IMG/VR virus record: IMGVR_UViG_3300034093_002928
Coordinates: 1 to 27,047 of that record
DNA from: a virus
DNA length: 27,047 bases
Direction: 5' to 3' (one strand)
Shown in pieces: positions 15,037-22,367 of the stretch (its first letter is position 1; the number at the start of each line of letters is the position of its first letter). A program made the translations under genes and the position numbers. A model generated the notes under the pieces. The model ran no database searches. It worked only from the letters and a program-made list of their open reading frames with translations, and was not told the DNA's origin.

Positions 15037-16482
15037 TTATCCAATTACTACAACACGATATGTGTCAGCAGCAATTGTTGTTGCACTATTAATTTTAATA
15101 GTTATAGCAGATGTTGATGTATGTTGTACATCTACTTCTACCTGATTATAATCAGCAGCAACTTCATATACTTGAACTGTTACATCCTTAGTTGCAAGGT
15201 TGTGTGTTACAGTCCAGGTACATACTCCACTAGTTGATGTTAGCGATGTGTTATTAACTGCATATTTCTTTGGGAATCCATCAGTTATTAACTTTGACTC
15301 TACAGAAGAAATATCAACAGCAAGACCACTACCAGTTGTCAAATAGCTTGTTGAAGCTGTAATGATACCAGCAGTGAATGTTCCAGCACTTCCAGAATTA
15401 TCTGAATATGTGAAATCAACTGTTGAAGAGTCTGTTAGCATTGTGCCAACTGTATCTTCAACATACTCCTGTAATCCAGTTATATCAGATGTTGCATGGA
15501 CGTGACCTTCAAGAGAGATAGCAGTTTCGCTACCAAGAAGTCCAGCTGACCATTTATCAGATGATTCATTCCAAATTAAAGAAGCATTGGTTGAATCACC
15601 ACGCTCAACTTCAAGACCTGCATTTGCTGCAGGAACTCCAGTTACATTGCTATTAAGGGTAATTTGATTATCCTCAACTAGCAAAGTTTCTGTATTTAAA
15701 GTTGTTACGCTTCCACTTACAGTTAGATTTCCAGTTACACCAAGATTTCCTCCAATTGTTACATCATCTGGAAGACCAATTGTAATTGCTCCAGCAGATC
15801 CTGAAACAGTTACTTCATTAGCTGTTCCTGAAAGAGATGTAACACCAGTGTTAGAAATAGTTAGAGTTGAACCTTCACCACCTGAACCAGTTACACTGAT
15901 ACCTGCACCAGATGCACTTGCACCTGCTACATAATCACCAGTTGTATCTGCACCAAGAGCGACTGAATCTGCTACAATATCTGCTGTAATTGTTACGTTC
16001 TGACTTCCATCAAAACTAACACTACCACTTAAAGAACCACCAAGAGCAATAGATCTAGGTGTCTGCAAAGTGCTAGCAGTACTTGCATTACCAGTTAAAG
16101 CACCAGTTACATCTACTGTAATAGAGTTTGGAAGACTTACCGTTACTGCACCAGCAGATCCGCTTACAGATACTTCGTTATCTGTACCAGTAATGCTAGT
16201 TACGCCAGTGTTTGCAATTGTAAGAGAATTTCCAGCATCATTATAGTTTAATGAAATTCCAGTTCCACTATCAAGTAAATCATTTACTGCATCACCAATA
16301 AATTCAGTAGACCCAACGGCTTCCCAAGATGATCCAGTATATACTTTTAACGTGTTGTCAACAGTGTTAAAGTAAACTTGACCAGCAACTCCACTACCTG
16401 GATCTGTAGCCAAATTATGGATAACACCGTTTTGCAATTCATTACGATTTAAATCAATACTTGTTAAAAATTTTCTAGACAT
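15037..16482 (-). CDS. Tail fibre protein with repeated beta modules (481 residues)
   Basis: The N-terminus ...DLNRNELQNGVIHNLATDPG...GQVYFNTVDNTLKVYTGSSWE is a common start of tail fibres that attach to a baseplate. Residues 85-260 hold two copies of a module (ANTGVTSITGTDNEVSVSGS and SNTGVTSLSGTANEVTVSGS) typical of triple-beta shafts. The C-terminal tip has TWTVTHNLATKDVTVQVYEV and ends TYRVVVIG, a widespread phage fibre knob; a shorter version ends the protein at 16501-16947. A near-perfect Shine-Dalgarno sequence (16489-16498) precedes ATG 16482, the strongest in the window, which suggests a highly translated virion protein. Confidence 0.88.
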   Translation of the reverse strand: MSRKFLTSIDLNRNELQNGVIHNLATDPGSGVAGQVYFNTVDNTLKVYTGSSWEAVGSTEFIGDAVNDLLDSGTGISLNYNDAGNSLTIANTGVTSITGTDNEVSVSGSAGAVTVSLPNSITVDVTGALTGNASTASTLQTPRSIALGGSLSGSVSFDGSQNVTITADIVADSVALGADTTGDYVAGASASGAGISVTGSGGEGSTLTISNTGVTSLSGTANEVTVSGSAGAITIGLPDDVTIGGNLGVTGNLTVSGSVTTLNTETLLVEDNQITLNSNVTGVPAANAGLEVERGDSTNASLIWNESSDKWSAGLLGSETAISLEGHVHATSDITGLQEYVEDTVGTMLTDSSTVDFTYSDNSGSAGTFTAGIITASTSYLTTGSGLAVDISSVESKLITDGFPKKYAVNNTSLTSTSGVCTWTVTHNLATKDVTVQVYEVAADYNQVEVDVQHTSTSAITIKINSATTIAADTYRVVVIG

Positions 16483-16488
16483 ATATTT

Positions 16489-16498
16489 TCACCTCCTT
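16489..16498 (-). promoter_or_regulatory. Consensus Shine-Dalgarno site
   Basis: The minus strand reads AAGGAGGTGA six bases before ATG 16482, matching the 16S rRNA 3' end over ten bases. Other genes here have shorter sites or none, so this marks the 481-residue fibre as strongly translated. Confidence 0.85.
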
Positions 16499-16500
16499 CA

Positions 16501-16947
16501 TTACGATAAATAAGCCCTTCCCGAAAATGCTCCGATAAAGGTTAAAACTACAGTACTTGAATTTGGATAGTTATATGACCCCTCAACAACTGTTCCTGCT
16601 GTATCAACTACTGTAATATTAGGGGTAAACCCTAATCCATGTGTTACGTTCCATACCGCAGAGGGTACTGATTGAATGTGAACATAACCAAGCTCTTGAC
16701 TTCCAACTAAATCTGTTGGAGTTCCCCAACCTGAATCTGTTTTTGGACCATACAAATTCATGTTTGTTGTATTTAAGAAAAAATCTCCAACAATACCAAT
16801 AGTATTATCTGGAGCAGATGTACCATTAAGTATTCCAGTTCCTCTTCCACCTTGTGGACCAGAGGTTCCTAATTGAACTACTACATTTTCTTCATCAATT
16901 GTTATATTATTTATAACTTGATCAATTTCTACCTTTAATTCTGCCAT
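16501..16947 (-). CDS. Collagen-motif virion protein, second copy of the type
   Basis: This 148-residue protein starts ATG 16947, overlapping the TAA stop of the preceding gene. It has a beta-like N-terminus (residues 1-27), a collagen-like GPQGGRGTG at about 30-38, and a fibre module NTIGIVGDFFLNTTNMNLYG at 47-66. A C-terminal knob WNVTHGLGFTPNITVVDTAG...AFSGRAYLS at about 98-148 resembles the end of the 481-residue fibre. Its organisation parallels the product at 1111-1698. It is probably a distal tail component or an adaptor between the baseplate and the fibre encoded next. Confidence 0.75.
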   Translation of the reverse strand: MAELKVEIDQVINNITIDEENVVVQLGTSGPQGGRGTGILNGTSAPDNTIGIVGDFFLNTTNMNLYGPKTDSGWGTPTDLVGSQELGYVHIQSVPSAVWNVTHGLGFTPNITVVDTAGTVVEGSYNYPNSSTVVLTFIGAFSGRAYLS

Positions 16948-17291
16948 TACCTTGTTACCTCTGGAGTTACATTAAATGTACCTTCGATTAATCTATCAAC
17001 AATGTTTGATGGACTTACTATTTCTAAATCATAAACGTGATTTCCTGCAGGGAAAGCAGATGTAGCACTTGCTGCAATTAATATATCAATAGTTCCAGCA
17101 GATCCTCCAATTGTGATTCCGCTTCCAGAAACTAGGGAAATAATTGGATCATCCGAATAATATGCTTGCCTTACTTGTAATCTTGAAGAATACCCAGATA
17201 AATCAATAGGGAGATTATCCAGGGTGTAGGTTAAAGTCCTTCTAAACGTGCTTCCTTGTGGACAAACAAAGTTTACAAGCCCTGGGGTCAT
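16947..17291 (-). CDS. BppU-like baseplate/fibre N-terminal domain protein
   Basis: This 114-residue protein begins MTPGLVNFVCPQGSTFRRTL and continues ...IDLSGYSSRLQVRQAYYSDD...SAGTIDILIAASAT...YDLEIVSP, a pattern typical of small phage proteins with a BppU-like N-terminal fold, placed before fibre genes. ATG 17291 has GGAG 8 bases upstream; GTG 17300 would sit on the ribosome site. The gene after it begins at its stop codon, so the two are translationally coupled. It has its own promoter candidate at 17327-17335. Confidence 0.68.
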   Translation of the reverse strand: MTPGLVNFVCPQGSTFRRTLTYTLDNLPIDLSGYSSRLQVRQAYYSDDPIISLVSGSGITIGGSAGTIDILIAASATSAFPAGNHVYDLEIVSPSNIVDRLIEGTFNVTPEVTR

Positions 17292-17326
17292 ATTGGGCAC
17301 TCCTATTTAAATTTTCTTACTCTTTT

Positions 17327-17335
17327 ATTATACCA
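17327..17335 (-). promoter_or_regulatory. Extended -10 promoter for the BppU/collagen/fibre unit
   Basis: TGGTATAAT on the minus strand lies in the 51-base gap after the holin-like gene. The predicted start near 17320 leaves a leader of about 28 bases with TAGGAG before ATG 17291. No clear -35 is present. Confidence 0.55.
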
Positions 17336-17342
17336 AACTATT

Positions 17343-17657
17343 TTATTTCTTATCTGCAATATATGCTACTAAAACATCATGAATTACTTTAACTTCACCA
17401 GTTAATTGCTTAAGATCTGATTTAATTTCATTTTGATTGGATCCAAGATTATTTACCTTGTCTGCCATGCTAGATCCGCCATTTGGGAATATTTGATGTT
17501 CTACACGATCAAGGCGATCTGCTATTGTTCTACCTTTTTCATCTTTACCAAGAATTCTTTCAAATTTTCTTACCGTTGCATATCCAACACCAAATATGGC
17601 GGTAAGAGATAAAAACATTTGCCAGTTTTCGACAAACATCGCTATTGAATTATTCAT
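17343..17657 (-). CDS. Small membrane protein, holin-like (DUF2746-like)
   Basis: This 104-residue protein has one hydrophobic segment at about residues 7-27 (FVENWQMFLSLTAIFGVGYA). A charged, probably coiled-coil region follows (KDEKGRTIADRLDRVEHQIF, then NGGSSMADKVNNLG and a run of helix-forming residues to 100). The phrase VEHQIFPNGGSSM is like that of DUF2746-type proteins of actinophages, small membrane proteins often placed near lysis or tail genes. No endolysin is visible next to it, so lysis is only one possible role. The ATG lies beside two facing promoters. Confidence 0.6.
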   Translation of the reverse strand: MNNSIAMFVENWQMFLSLTAIFGVGYATVRKFERILGKDEKGRTIADRLDRVEHQIFPNGGSSMADKVNNLGSNQNEIKSDLKQLTGEVKVIHDVLVAYIADKK

Positions 17658-17673
17658 TGTTTTATGGTATACT
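17645..17673 (+). promoter_or_regulatory. Sigma70-type promoter for the plus-strand gene
   Basis: TTGAAT and TATACT are separated by exactly 17 bases, and the -10 is extended (TGGTATACT). Transcription would begin near 17680 and give a 47-base leader before ATG 17727. The -35 lies within the first codons of the opposite-strand membrane protein gene. Confidence 0.6.
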
Positions 17674-17694
17674 CCAAAGTAAGACTTAAAAACA

Positions 17695-17703
17695 ATTATA
17701 ACA
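17695..17703 (-). promoter_or_regulatory. Extended -10 promoter facing the plus-strand promoter
   Basis: The minus strand reads TGTTATAAT. A start near 17688 would transcribe the holin-like gene and the fibres beyond it. A partial -35 (TTACTC, 17718-17723) lies 17 bases upstream and overlaps the ribosome site of the plus-strand gene. Confidence 0.55.
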
Positions 17704-17726
17704 TATAAATAACATAGGAGTAATAA

Positions 17727-17948
17727 ATGCCTGATACTAAAGAAGAAGTTAAAAAAGTATTGAAAATTTCAGATCGTTGTGATAGATGTGGTGCTCAAGC
17801 TTTTGTACTTGCTACTGGAGTTTCGGGGGATTTATATTTCTGTGGTCATCATTATAATAAATATGAATATTCAATTACTCAATGGGCTTATAAGATTGTT
17901 AATGAATTAGATACTATTAATGAAAAGTCTGCAAGTAGTAATATTTAA
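17727..17948 (+). CDS. Small zinc-binding protein, DUF7455-like
   Basis: This 73-residue protein is the only convincing plus-strand gene. Residues 16-46 read DRCDRCGAQAFVLATG...YFCGHHYNKY, giving Cys18, Cys21, Cys39 and His42, a probable zinc site. The D-R-C-D-x-C-G-A-Q-A opening and F-C-x-H-H are characteristic of DUF7455 proteins of actinobacteria and their phages. The start is ATG 17727 with GGAG six bases upstream. Its stop is one base from the stop of the converging fibre gene, with no hairpin between. The role is unknown; it could be a small regulator, given its position among oppositely transcribed late genes. Confidence 0.8.
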   Translation: MPDTKEEVKKVLKISDRCDRCGAQAFVLATGVSGDLYFCGHHYNKYEYSITQWAYKIVNELDTINEKSASSNI

Positions 17949-17949
17949 T

Positions 17950-18411
17950 TTATACCCTGTAATAAACACGCAAAGTAAATGCTTCAAGATGTACTCCATT
18001 ACCAAGAAAACATCTAACTCTAATTTGAGATGAAGTTTGTAATCCAGACCAATCGCCTAAAGCAAAACCAGTAATCATTAAATAGTTATTAACACCAGAA
18101 ACTGGAGTTATTGAAACAAAGTTTGCATTGGTAACACCTGCTGGAAGATTTAATAAATATGTATTTTCGGATGCTTGTGCAGATACTGTTATATCAGCAT
18201 AAGCTATAGAAGCTATATCGGTTCCATTTTTTTGATATTTTGTAGTTGCATTAATTGTTGGAGAAGACAAGGTTCCCGTAAATGTTGGAGATGCTTTAGT
18301 CGCATATGTTGTAGAAGCAGATGTTTGTGTTAAATATGCAGACAGGTCAGTTGTAGCAGCAGCTAGATCAACCCATTCAGTGCCAGTGTATACCTTTGCT
18401 TTTTTAGCCAA
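17950..18411 (-). CDS. Short tail fibre protein (153 residues)
   Basis: The N-terminal phrase AKVYTGTEWVDLAAA belongs to a Y-x-G-T-x-W motif repeated in several fibres here. Then come DLSAYLTQTSASTTYATK and SPTFTGTLSSPTIN, common shaft elements in fibres. The C-terminal 70 residues form a beta domain (ITPVSGVNNYLMITGFALGD... RVYYRV). The start is TTG 18411 with AGGGG six bases upstream, overlapping the end of the small coiled-coil gene; no ATG fits. It converges on the plus-strand gene. Confidence 0.75.
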   Translation of the reverse strand: MAKKAKVYTGTEWVDLAAATTDLSAYLTQTSASTTYATKASPTFTGTLSSPTINATTKYQKNGTDIASIAYADITVSAQASENTYLLNLPAGVTNANFVSITPVSGVNNYLMITGFALGDWSGLQTSSQIRVRCFLGNGVHLEAFTLRVYYRV

Positions 18412-18622
18412 TTAAAGCCCCTACTTCATCTTCAGTCAAACCTAATGCTGATAATTTTTCTATAGCTGATAAACGAGAAGCAACTTTTGCATCTTGTTCT
18501 ACTTGACGTGCTTCTGCTTCTAATTGCATAATTTCACGGTCAGCAATTTCTTCTGCAGTCAATGGTCTTTCATATGATTCACCTGTAATTACATCTACAA
18601 TTAATGCTTTTAATTCTTCCAT
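18404..18622 (-). CDS. Small coiled-coil protein of the fibre cluster
   Basis: This 72-residue protein begins MEELKALIVDVITGESYERP and continues with PLTAEEIADREIMQLEAEAR and ...RLSAIEKLSALGLTEDEVGAL. The last phrase is widespread at the C-terminus of small tail-associated phage proteins. The centre is a heptad-like helix. AGGAGG precedes ATG 18622. It may be a fibre assembly or chaperone-like factor; this is inferred from context. Its first five codons and ribosome site are duplicated 47 bases upstream. Confidence 0.65.
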   Translation of the reverse strand: MEELKALIVDVITGESYERPLTAEEIADREIMQLEAEARQVEQDAKVASRLSAIEKLSALGLTEDEVGALIG

Positions 18623-18670
18623 TTTATTCCTCCTATACTATTATAGTTTATAATTTTTAATTCTTCCATT
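18608..18670 (-). repeat. 16-bp direct repeat spanning a duplicated start-codon region
   Basis: The plus-strand sequence at 18608-18623 recurs exactly at 18655-18670, and a similar GGAG ribosome site follows each copy. Both copies encode the opening MEELK on the minus strand. Confidence 0.8.
18610..18669 (-). other. Tiny ORF (19 residues) overlapping the coiled-coil gene start
   Basis: ATG 18669 with GGAG six bases upstream opens a frame starting MEELKIINYN that stops at 18610, after passing the real MEELK start at 18622 in another frame. It could be a leader peptide that couples translation, or debris from duplication of the start region. A TATAAT (18640-18645, minus strand) lies inside it. 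Confidence 0.4.
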
Positions 18671-18677
18671 ATTACTC

Positions 18678-19205
18678 CTACTTGTATCCGTAAACTTTAA
18701 GTGTTCCACCAGTCATAGTGCCAGTTGATGAAGATACTCTTAAATCGTTGTAACTTGTTGCTACTTCGTGAATACCTGCGCCCATACCACCATATCCTGC
18801 TTGATTTCCAATAAAATTTATTCCTGTAAATTGAGTATGTTTTGCATTAAAAGGATTTAAGATGTCAAAGTTAGTTGAAACCGTATTACCTGCACCTACA
18901 GCCATGCCACTAATAATTATATTAGTATTTACACCTCTTTGATAACTGAACGCATTAGCAAAGTAATCCATTGCAGCAATTCCGTAACTATATCCTGTAG
19001 AGGACGCAGTACCATTTAAGGCTAACTGCCAATGAAAAGTTGCTCCAGCACTTGCTAAAGAACTGTTAGTTAATACAATTCGGTAAGAGTCATACGTTGC
19101 ATTAAAAGCGTTAGATACAAGCACAAAACTAACAGCACTACCAATCGTGGTAGAACTAATCAACACCAATCCACCCTGACTGGCAATTTCTCTCGCTCTT
19201 GTCAT
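18678..19205 (-). CDS. Fibre tip protein (175 residues)
   Basis: The N-terminus TRAREIASQGGLVLISSTTI matches a widespread opening of phage fibre tips from aquatic environments (TRAREIA followed by a beta domain beginning with L-V-L-I). The rest is beta-rich with FNATYDSYRIVLTNSSLA near 54-71 and a glycine-rich GNQAGYGGMGAGIHE near 133-147. It ends GGTLKVYGYK. ATG 19205 overlaps the preceding stop as TAATG, so it is coupled to the glycine-rich adhesin. The likely role is receptor contact. Confidence 0.72.
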   Translation of the reverse strand: MTRAREIASQGGLVLISSTTIGSAVSFVLVSNAFNATYDSYRIVLTNSSLASAGATFHWQLALNGTASSTGYSYGIAAMDYFANAFSYQRGVNTNIIISGMAVGAGNTVSTNFDILNPFNAKHTQFTGINFIGNQAGYGGMGAGIHEVATSYNDLRVSSSTGTMTGGTLKVYGYK

Positions 19206-20308
19206 TATGCGTACAACTCCACTATCACTATTCCGCTAGCACCATTGCCACCAGTTTTTGCTGTGTTATTTTGCGCTGCTGCCGCACCACTACCACCACC
19301 ACCATAAAGATTTCCATTAAATCCGTTTGAAGCACTTTGCCAAGCAAGTGAGGAACGTGCGCCAGTTCCAAGTTGAGAGTCTCCACCACGACCACCATAA
19401 CCACCATTGGAATTTACTGAATTTCCTGATTCACCACCAGCACCCTGTATAACCAAGTCACCAACACCAGAGTCTCCACCGTTACCAGGTCCAGTTGTAA
19501 TCCAAAAAGTTTGAGCTCCTTGAGTTTGTCCACCATACCCACCTACGGCAGATGCTAATGAACCAAAGGATGAAGAACCACCTTGTGTTGCAGTTCCAGT
19601 AGAAACTCCAGAACTTCCAGTTCCAACTGTTACGGTTACAGATGAAGCGAGTCCAACAATATCAGTTATTAGTTTTTCAGAGTACGCACCACCACCACCG
19701 CCAGCACCAGCAGCAAATTGTCCAGAAGTCGTAGTAGTAGTTCCACCTCCACCACCACCTGCGCCTTGGCATTTAACTACTATTGCACGAATGTTTGGGT
19801 AACTTGCTTTAGTAAATGTTCCAGTTGATGTGTAGTACAAAGTGGTTAAGTATCTGTAGCCAGCATTGAACTTAATATCAGAAGTGGACTGTGTGTAAGT
19901 ATCACCAACACTGTAAGCAATGATGGACTCAACCATTACTACGTCATTTGATGCTAGTGCTGTTAATCCTGCAATAGTTGAGCCAGATGTGGCGGTATAG
20001 TCTAAATTACGAGCTTGTAATACTCCATTAATAAATACACTTTCATATCCTGGTGTATATTGTAAAGATAGAGAATTATTATCAGTACCGCTTAAAGATG
20101 TTTCTCCACCAGACATTGTTTTAGTCCAGCGATAGTAAAGAGTTGAATCAACACTAGGAACATCTTCATCACTATCAATCCAAATATCTCCTGTAGAAGG
20201 AGAGCTTGGTTGTGAAGCCTGGTACTTAAATGGAGATACGACAGCAGATTGACCAATATCAATCCATTCAGTTCCACTCCATATATATCCTGGTCTAGTT
20301 GCCATCAT
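19205..20308 (-). CDS. Glycine-rich adhesin fibre (367 residues)
   Basis: The N-terminus has YIWSGTEWIDIG and SQPSSPSTGDIWIDSDEDV, modules shared with other fibres here. Residues 60-170 form a beta domain with ESVFINGVLQARNLDYTA. Residues 180-367 are a glycine-rich region (GAGGGGGG, AAGAGGGGGAYSEK, GGYGG, GGNGASGIVIVELYA), like Gly-rich phage adhesins such as the S16-type gp38 group in which polyglycine helices present variable loops. Two start codons occur in tandem (20308, 20305). The second is better spaced from AGGA, and the gene overlaps the preceding collar protein by ATGA. Confidence 0.8.
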   Translation of the reverse strand: MMATRPGYIWSGTEWIDIGQSAVVSPFKYQASQPSSPSTGDIWIDSDEDVPSVDSTLYYRWTKTMSGGETSLSGTDNNSLSLQYTPGYESVFINGVLQARNLDYTATSGSTIAGLTALASNDVVMVESIIAYSVGDTYTQSTSDIKFNAGYRYLTTLYYTSTGTFTKASYPNIRAIVVKCQGAGGGGGGTTTTTSGQFAAGAGGGGGAYSEKLITDIVGLASSVTVTVGTGSSGVSTGTATQGGSSSFGSLASAVGGYGGQTQGAQTFWITTGPGNGGDSGVGDLVIQGAGGESGNSVNSNGGYGGRGGDSQLGTGARSSLAWQSASNGFNGNLYGGGGSGAAAAQNNTAKTGGNGASGIVIVELYA

Positions 20309-21000
20309 GCCATCCTAATTAAGTAGTTCATAACGATATAAGGCTGCAAGTTATTATGTGCCCCACCGCCACCTGTATTTTGATTAGTAGCAGTTGTTCC
20401 TGAAGTTCCTTTATTATTTGTATTGCCTTGTAGTCCCCAAACCGATAGACCACCTGCTGCTGCGCCAACACCATCCCATGTGACATTGTGACTATGGGAA
20501 TCTTGAATGTGAGTGTGGCTTGGCATTTCTGCGCTAGTCAAGGTATGTGTCTTAGCACCACCAGTTTCACCTAAAGTATCAAACTCTGTTTGAGTGGAAT
20601 CTAAACCAGCAATAACTTTACCCTTTACGTTAGGTAAATTAAAGGTAGTAGTTCCGTTTCCAACGCCATAAGTAGTACCAATACGAGCAAACAATGTTGC
20701 ATAAGTTGTACGGCTTACTGCAGTACCATCACATATAGCCCAGTTAGCACTAGGACTTGTAGCACCAGCATACTGAGTAACACCACCAATAGGGATTGAT
20801 TGTAAATCAAAATCAGCTTTTAATAAGAAATCATTTGTATTTATAACAGATGCAGAGGCATCAGAGTCAATCCAAATTTGACCAGTCACTGGAGAGGATG
20901 GAGCAGAAGTTTGATATTTTGCTGCATTTAAATTGCCACTAATATTTGCATTACCTGCAACATCAATGCCATTTTTAACTTTAAAATCTTTATCTGCCAT
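20305..21000 (-). CDS. Tail collar-domain fibre protein
   Basis: This 231-residue protein has an N-terminal shaft (NGIDVAGNANISGNLNAAKY, then SPVTGQIWIDSDAS). A phage tail collar domain follows from about residue 72: IGGVTQYAGAT...WAICDGTAVSRTTYATLFAR, then FNLPNVKGKVIAG. The C-terminal part has MPSHTHIQDSHSH and ends HNNLQPYIVMNYLIRMA. Histidine pairs like HTH and HSH bind metal in the T4 short-fibre tip. I chose ATG 21000 because GAGGAG is suitably upstream; GTG 21009 sits on that site. Probably a receptor-binding short fibre. Confidence 0.87.
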   Translation of the reverse strand: MADKDFKVKNGIDVAGNANISGNLNAAKYQTSAPSSPVTGQIWIDSDASASVINTNDFLLKADFDLQSIPIGGVTQYAGATSPSANWAICDGTAVSRTTYATLFARIGTTYGVGNGTTTFNLPNVKGKVIAGLDSTQTEFDTLGETGGAKTHTLTSAEMPSHTHIQDSHSHNVTWDGVGAAAGGLSVWGLQGNTNNKGTSGTTATNQNTGGGGAHNNLQPYIVMNYLIRMA

Positions 21001-21029
21001 TAAATTCACTCTCCTCTAATGTCTTTATT

Positions 21030-21038
21030 ATTATATCA
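21030..21038 (-). promoter_or_regulatory. Extended -10 promoter upstream of a collar fibre gene
   Basis: TGATATAAT on the minus strand, with a predicted start near 21023, gives a leader of about 23 bases that contains the GAGGAG ribosome site. Confidence 0.5.
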
Positions 21039-21056
21039 TAATTATATGAAAATATG

Positions 21057-22328
21057 CTATGCAGCACCTAAAGGAGATAATATATGTGTTGAAATAACTT
21101 TTACATTAACCGATTGATAATTTACAGCAGCAGCTCTTAGAACTATACTACTTCCACTAAAAGATGCAGATAAAGTTGTTTGAATTGGTTCTTCAAGAAT
21201 TCCGCCTCTTTCAATTATTGCATATTCTGTTATATCTACAGTCCCCTCGTCATAACTTCCTACAATCAAAACTTTTGATGTTGTCTGTGCTCCAGAACTT
21301 TCACTTGAAAAAACTACCATGCATTCTGCTGATAGACCAGGTGATCCTGGAAAAGTAGCAATAGTTGTTGTAGAAGCTGATGTAAGGGTTGTGCTAGTAG
21401 TTTTTGTTATAGCCTCACCAGTGGTTACGCTACCAGTAAAAGTTGGGGATGCTAGGGGAGCCTTTGTTCCAAGAGCAGTTGTGATGGTGGATGCATAGTT
21501 TGCATCATCTCCAAGTGCTGCTGCTAATTCATTAAGTGTGTCAAGAGCTGCAGGTGCTGAGTCTACAAGATATGTTACTGCTGCTGCAGAAGCGGTATTT
21601 ATGGCACTTGTTAGATCTATAGTTCCCCAAGATGCTACTGAACCACTTGTAGTTAAATATTTTCCACTATTTCCAGATTGAGAAGGAAGTGCATCAATAT
21701 TATTTAAAGCTGTTTGTGTTGCATATATTGTTGAGGCAGAAGAAGCAGAAAGTTTAGAATCAATTTGGGTCTGAATGTCACTTGTAACTCCATTAAGATA
21801 TCCAATTTCTGTATCAGAGACATCTACTACCCTAAGTTGAACTGTTCCAGTTTGATCTGGAAGAGTAATTGTTCTATCAGCAGTTGGCTCACCTGGCTCT
21901 AAAGTTGTTTCAAATTCATTTGCTGTTGTACCTTCAAAAATAATATTATGTGGTGCTGGAAGATATATACCGTGAATAGTTGGTGTTTGCCCAATAGCAG
22001 TAATTGCTGGTCCATTAATTGTTGGAGTAGTTAAAGTTTTATTTGTAAGTGTTTCTGTTTTTGAGGCAGTTGATTTATTATCTAATTGTGTTTGAATGGC
22101 AGAAGTTACACCATCTAGGTATCCTATTTCAGTATTAGAAACATTTGCAACTATTGTTTGATATGTATTTGAAGCACTTACTTTATTAAGATATATAGCA
22201 CTTGCTGCGGAAGTTTCTAAATAATCAGCAGTTAAATCAATTCCAATAATATCCCAGGCGGTTCCATTAAATTCATATCCATCAAAAATTTGACCAACAG
22301 AAGCGGATCCAGGAAATATTGTAGCCAT
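21057..22328 (-). CDS. Tail fibre protein (423 residues)
   Basis: It begins with FPGSASVGQIFDGYEFNGTA followed by W, a fibre N-terminal module. The shaft contains ANVSNTEIGYLDGVTSAIQT and VDVSDTEIGYLNGVTSDIQT repeats, NKTLTTPTINGP and ALPSQSGNSGKYLTTSG (shared with the cupredoxin fibre). It continues with ALDTLNELAAALGDDANYAS and SPTFTGSVTTGEAI, all standard tail-fibre elements. The end is a beta tip domain ...SGSSIVLRAAAVNYQSVNVK. ATG 22328 has no ribosome site but lies 10 bases after an extended -10, suggesting a leaderless transcript. Confidence 0.85.
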   Translation of the reverse strand: MATIFPGSASVGQIFDGYEFNGTAWDIIGIDLTADYLETSAASAIYLNKVSASNTYQTIVANVSNTEIGYLDGVTSAIQTQLDNKSTASKTETLTNKTLTTPTINGPAITAIGQTPTIHGIYLPAPHNIIFEGTTANEFETTLEPGEPTADRTITLPDQTGTVQLRVVDVSDTEIGYLNGVTSDIQTQIDSKLSASSASTIYATQTALNNIDALPSQSGNSGKYLTTSGSVASWGTIDLTSAINTASAAAVTYLVDSAPAALDTLNELAAALGDDANYASTITTALGTKAPLASPTFTGSVTTGEAITKTTSTTLTSASTTTIATFPGSPGLSAECMVVFSSESSGAQTTSKVLIVGSYDEGTVDITEYAIIERGGILEEPIQTTLSASFSGSSIVLRAAAVNYQSVNVKVISTHILSPLGAA

Positions 22329-22337
22329 AGTAATCTA

Positions 22338-22346
22338 ATTATATCA
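22338..22346 (-). promoter_or_regulatory. Extended -10 promoter, probably giving a leaderless transcript
   Basis: TGATATAAT on the minus strand is followed by 9 bases and ATG 22328. Transcription would start about three bases before the codon, leaving no room for a ribosome site; none is seen. Confidence 0.6.
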
Positions 22347-22367
22347 TTATATAAATTTTAATTTTAT

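Noticed and set aside
17343-17657. Confident holin call and lysis cassette
   Set aside because: Only one membrane span, no endolysin nearby, and the family resemblance rests on a short phrase. It is kept as holin-like only.
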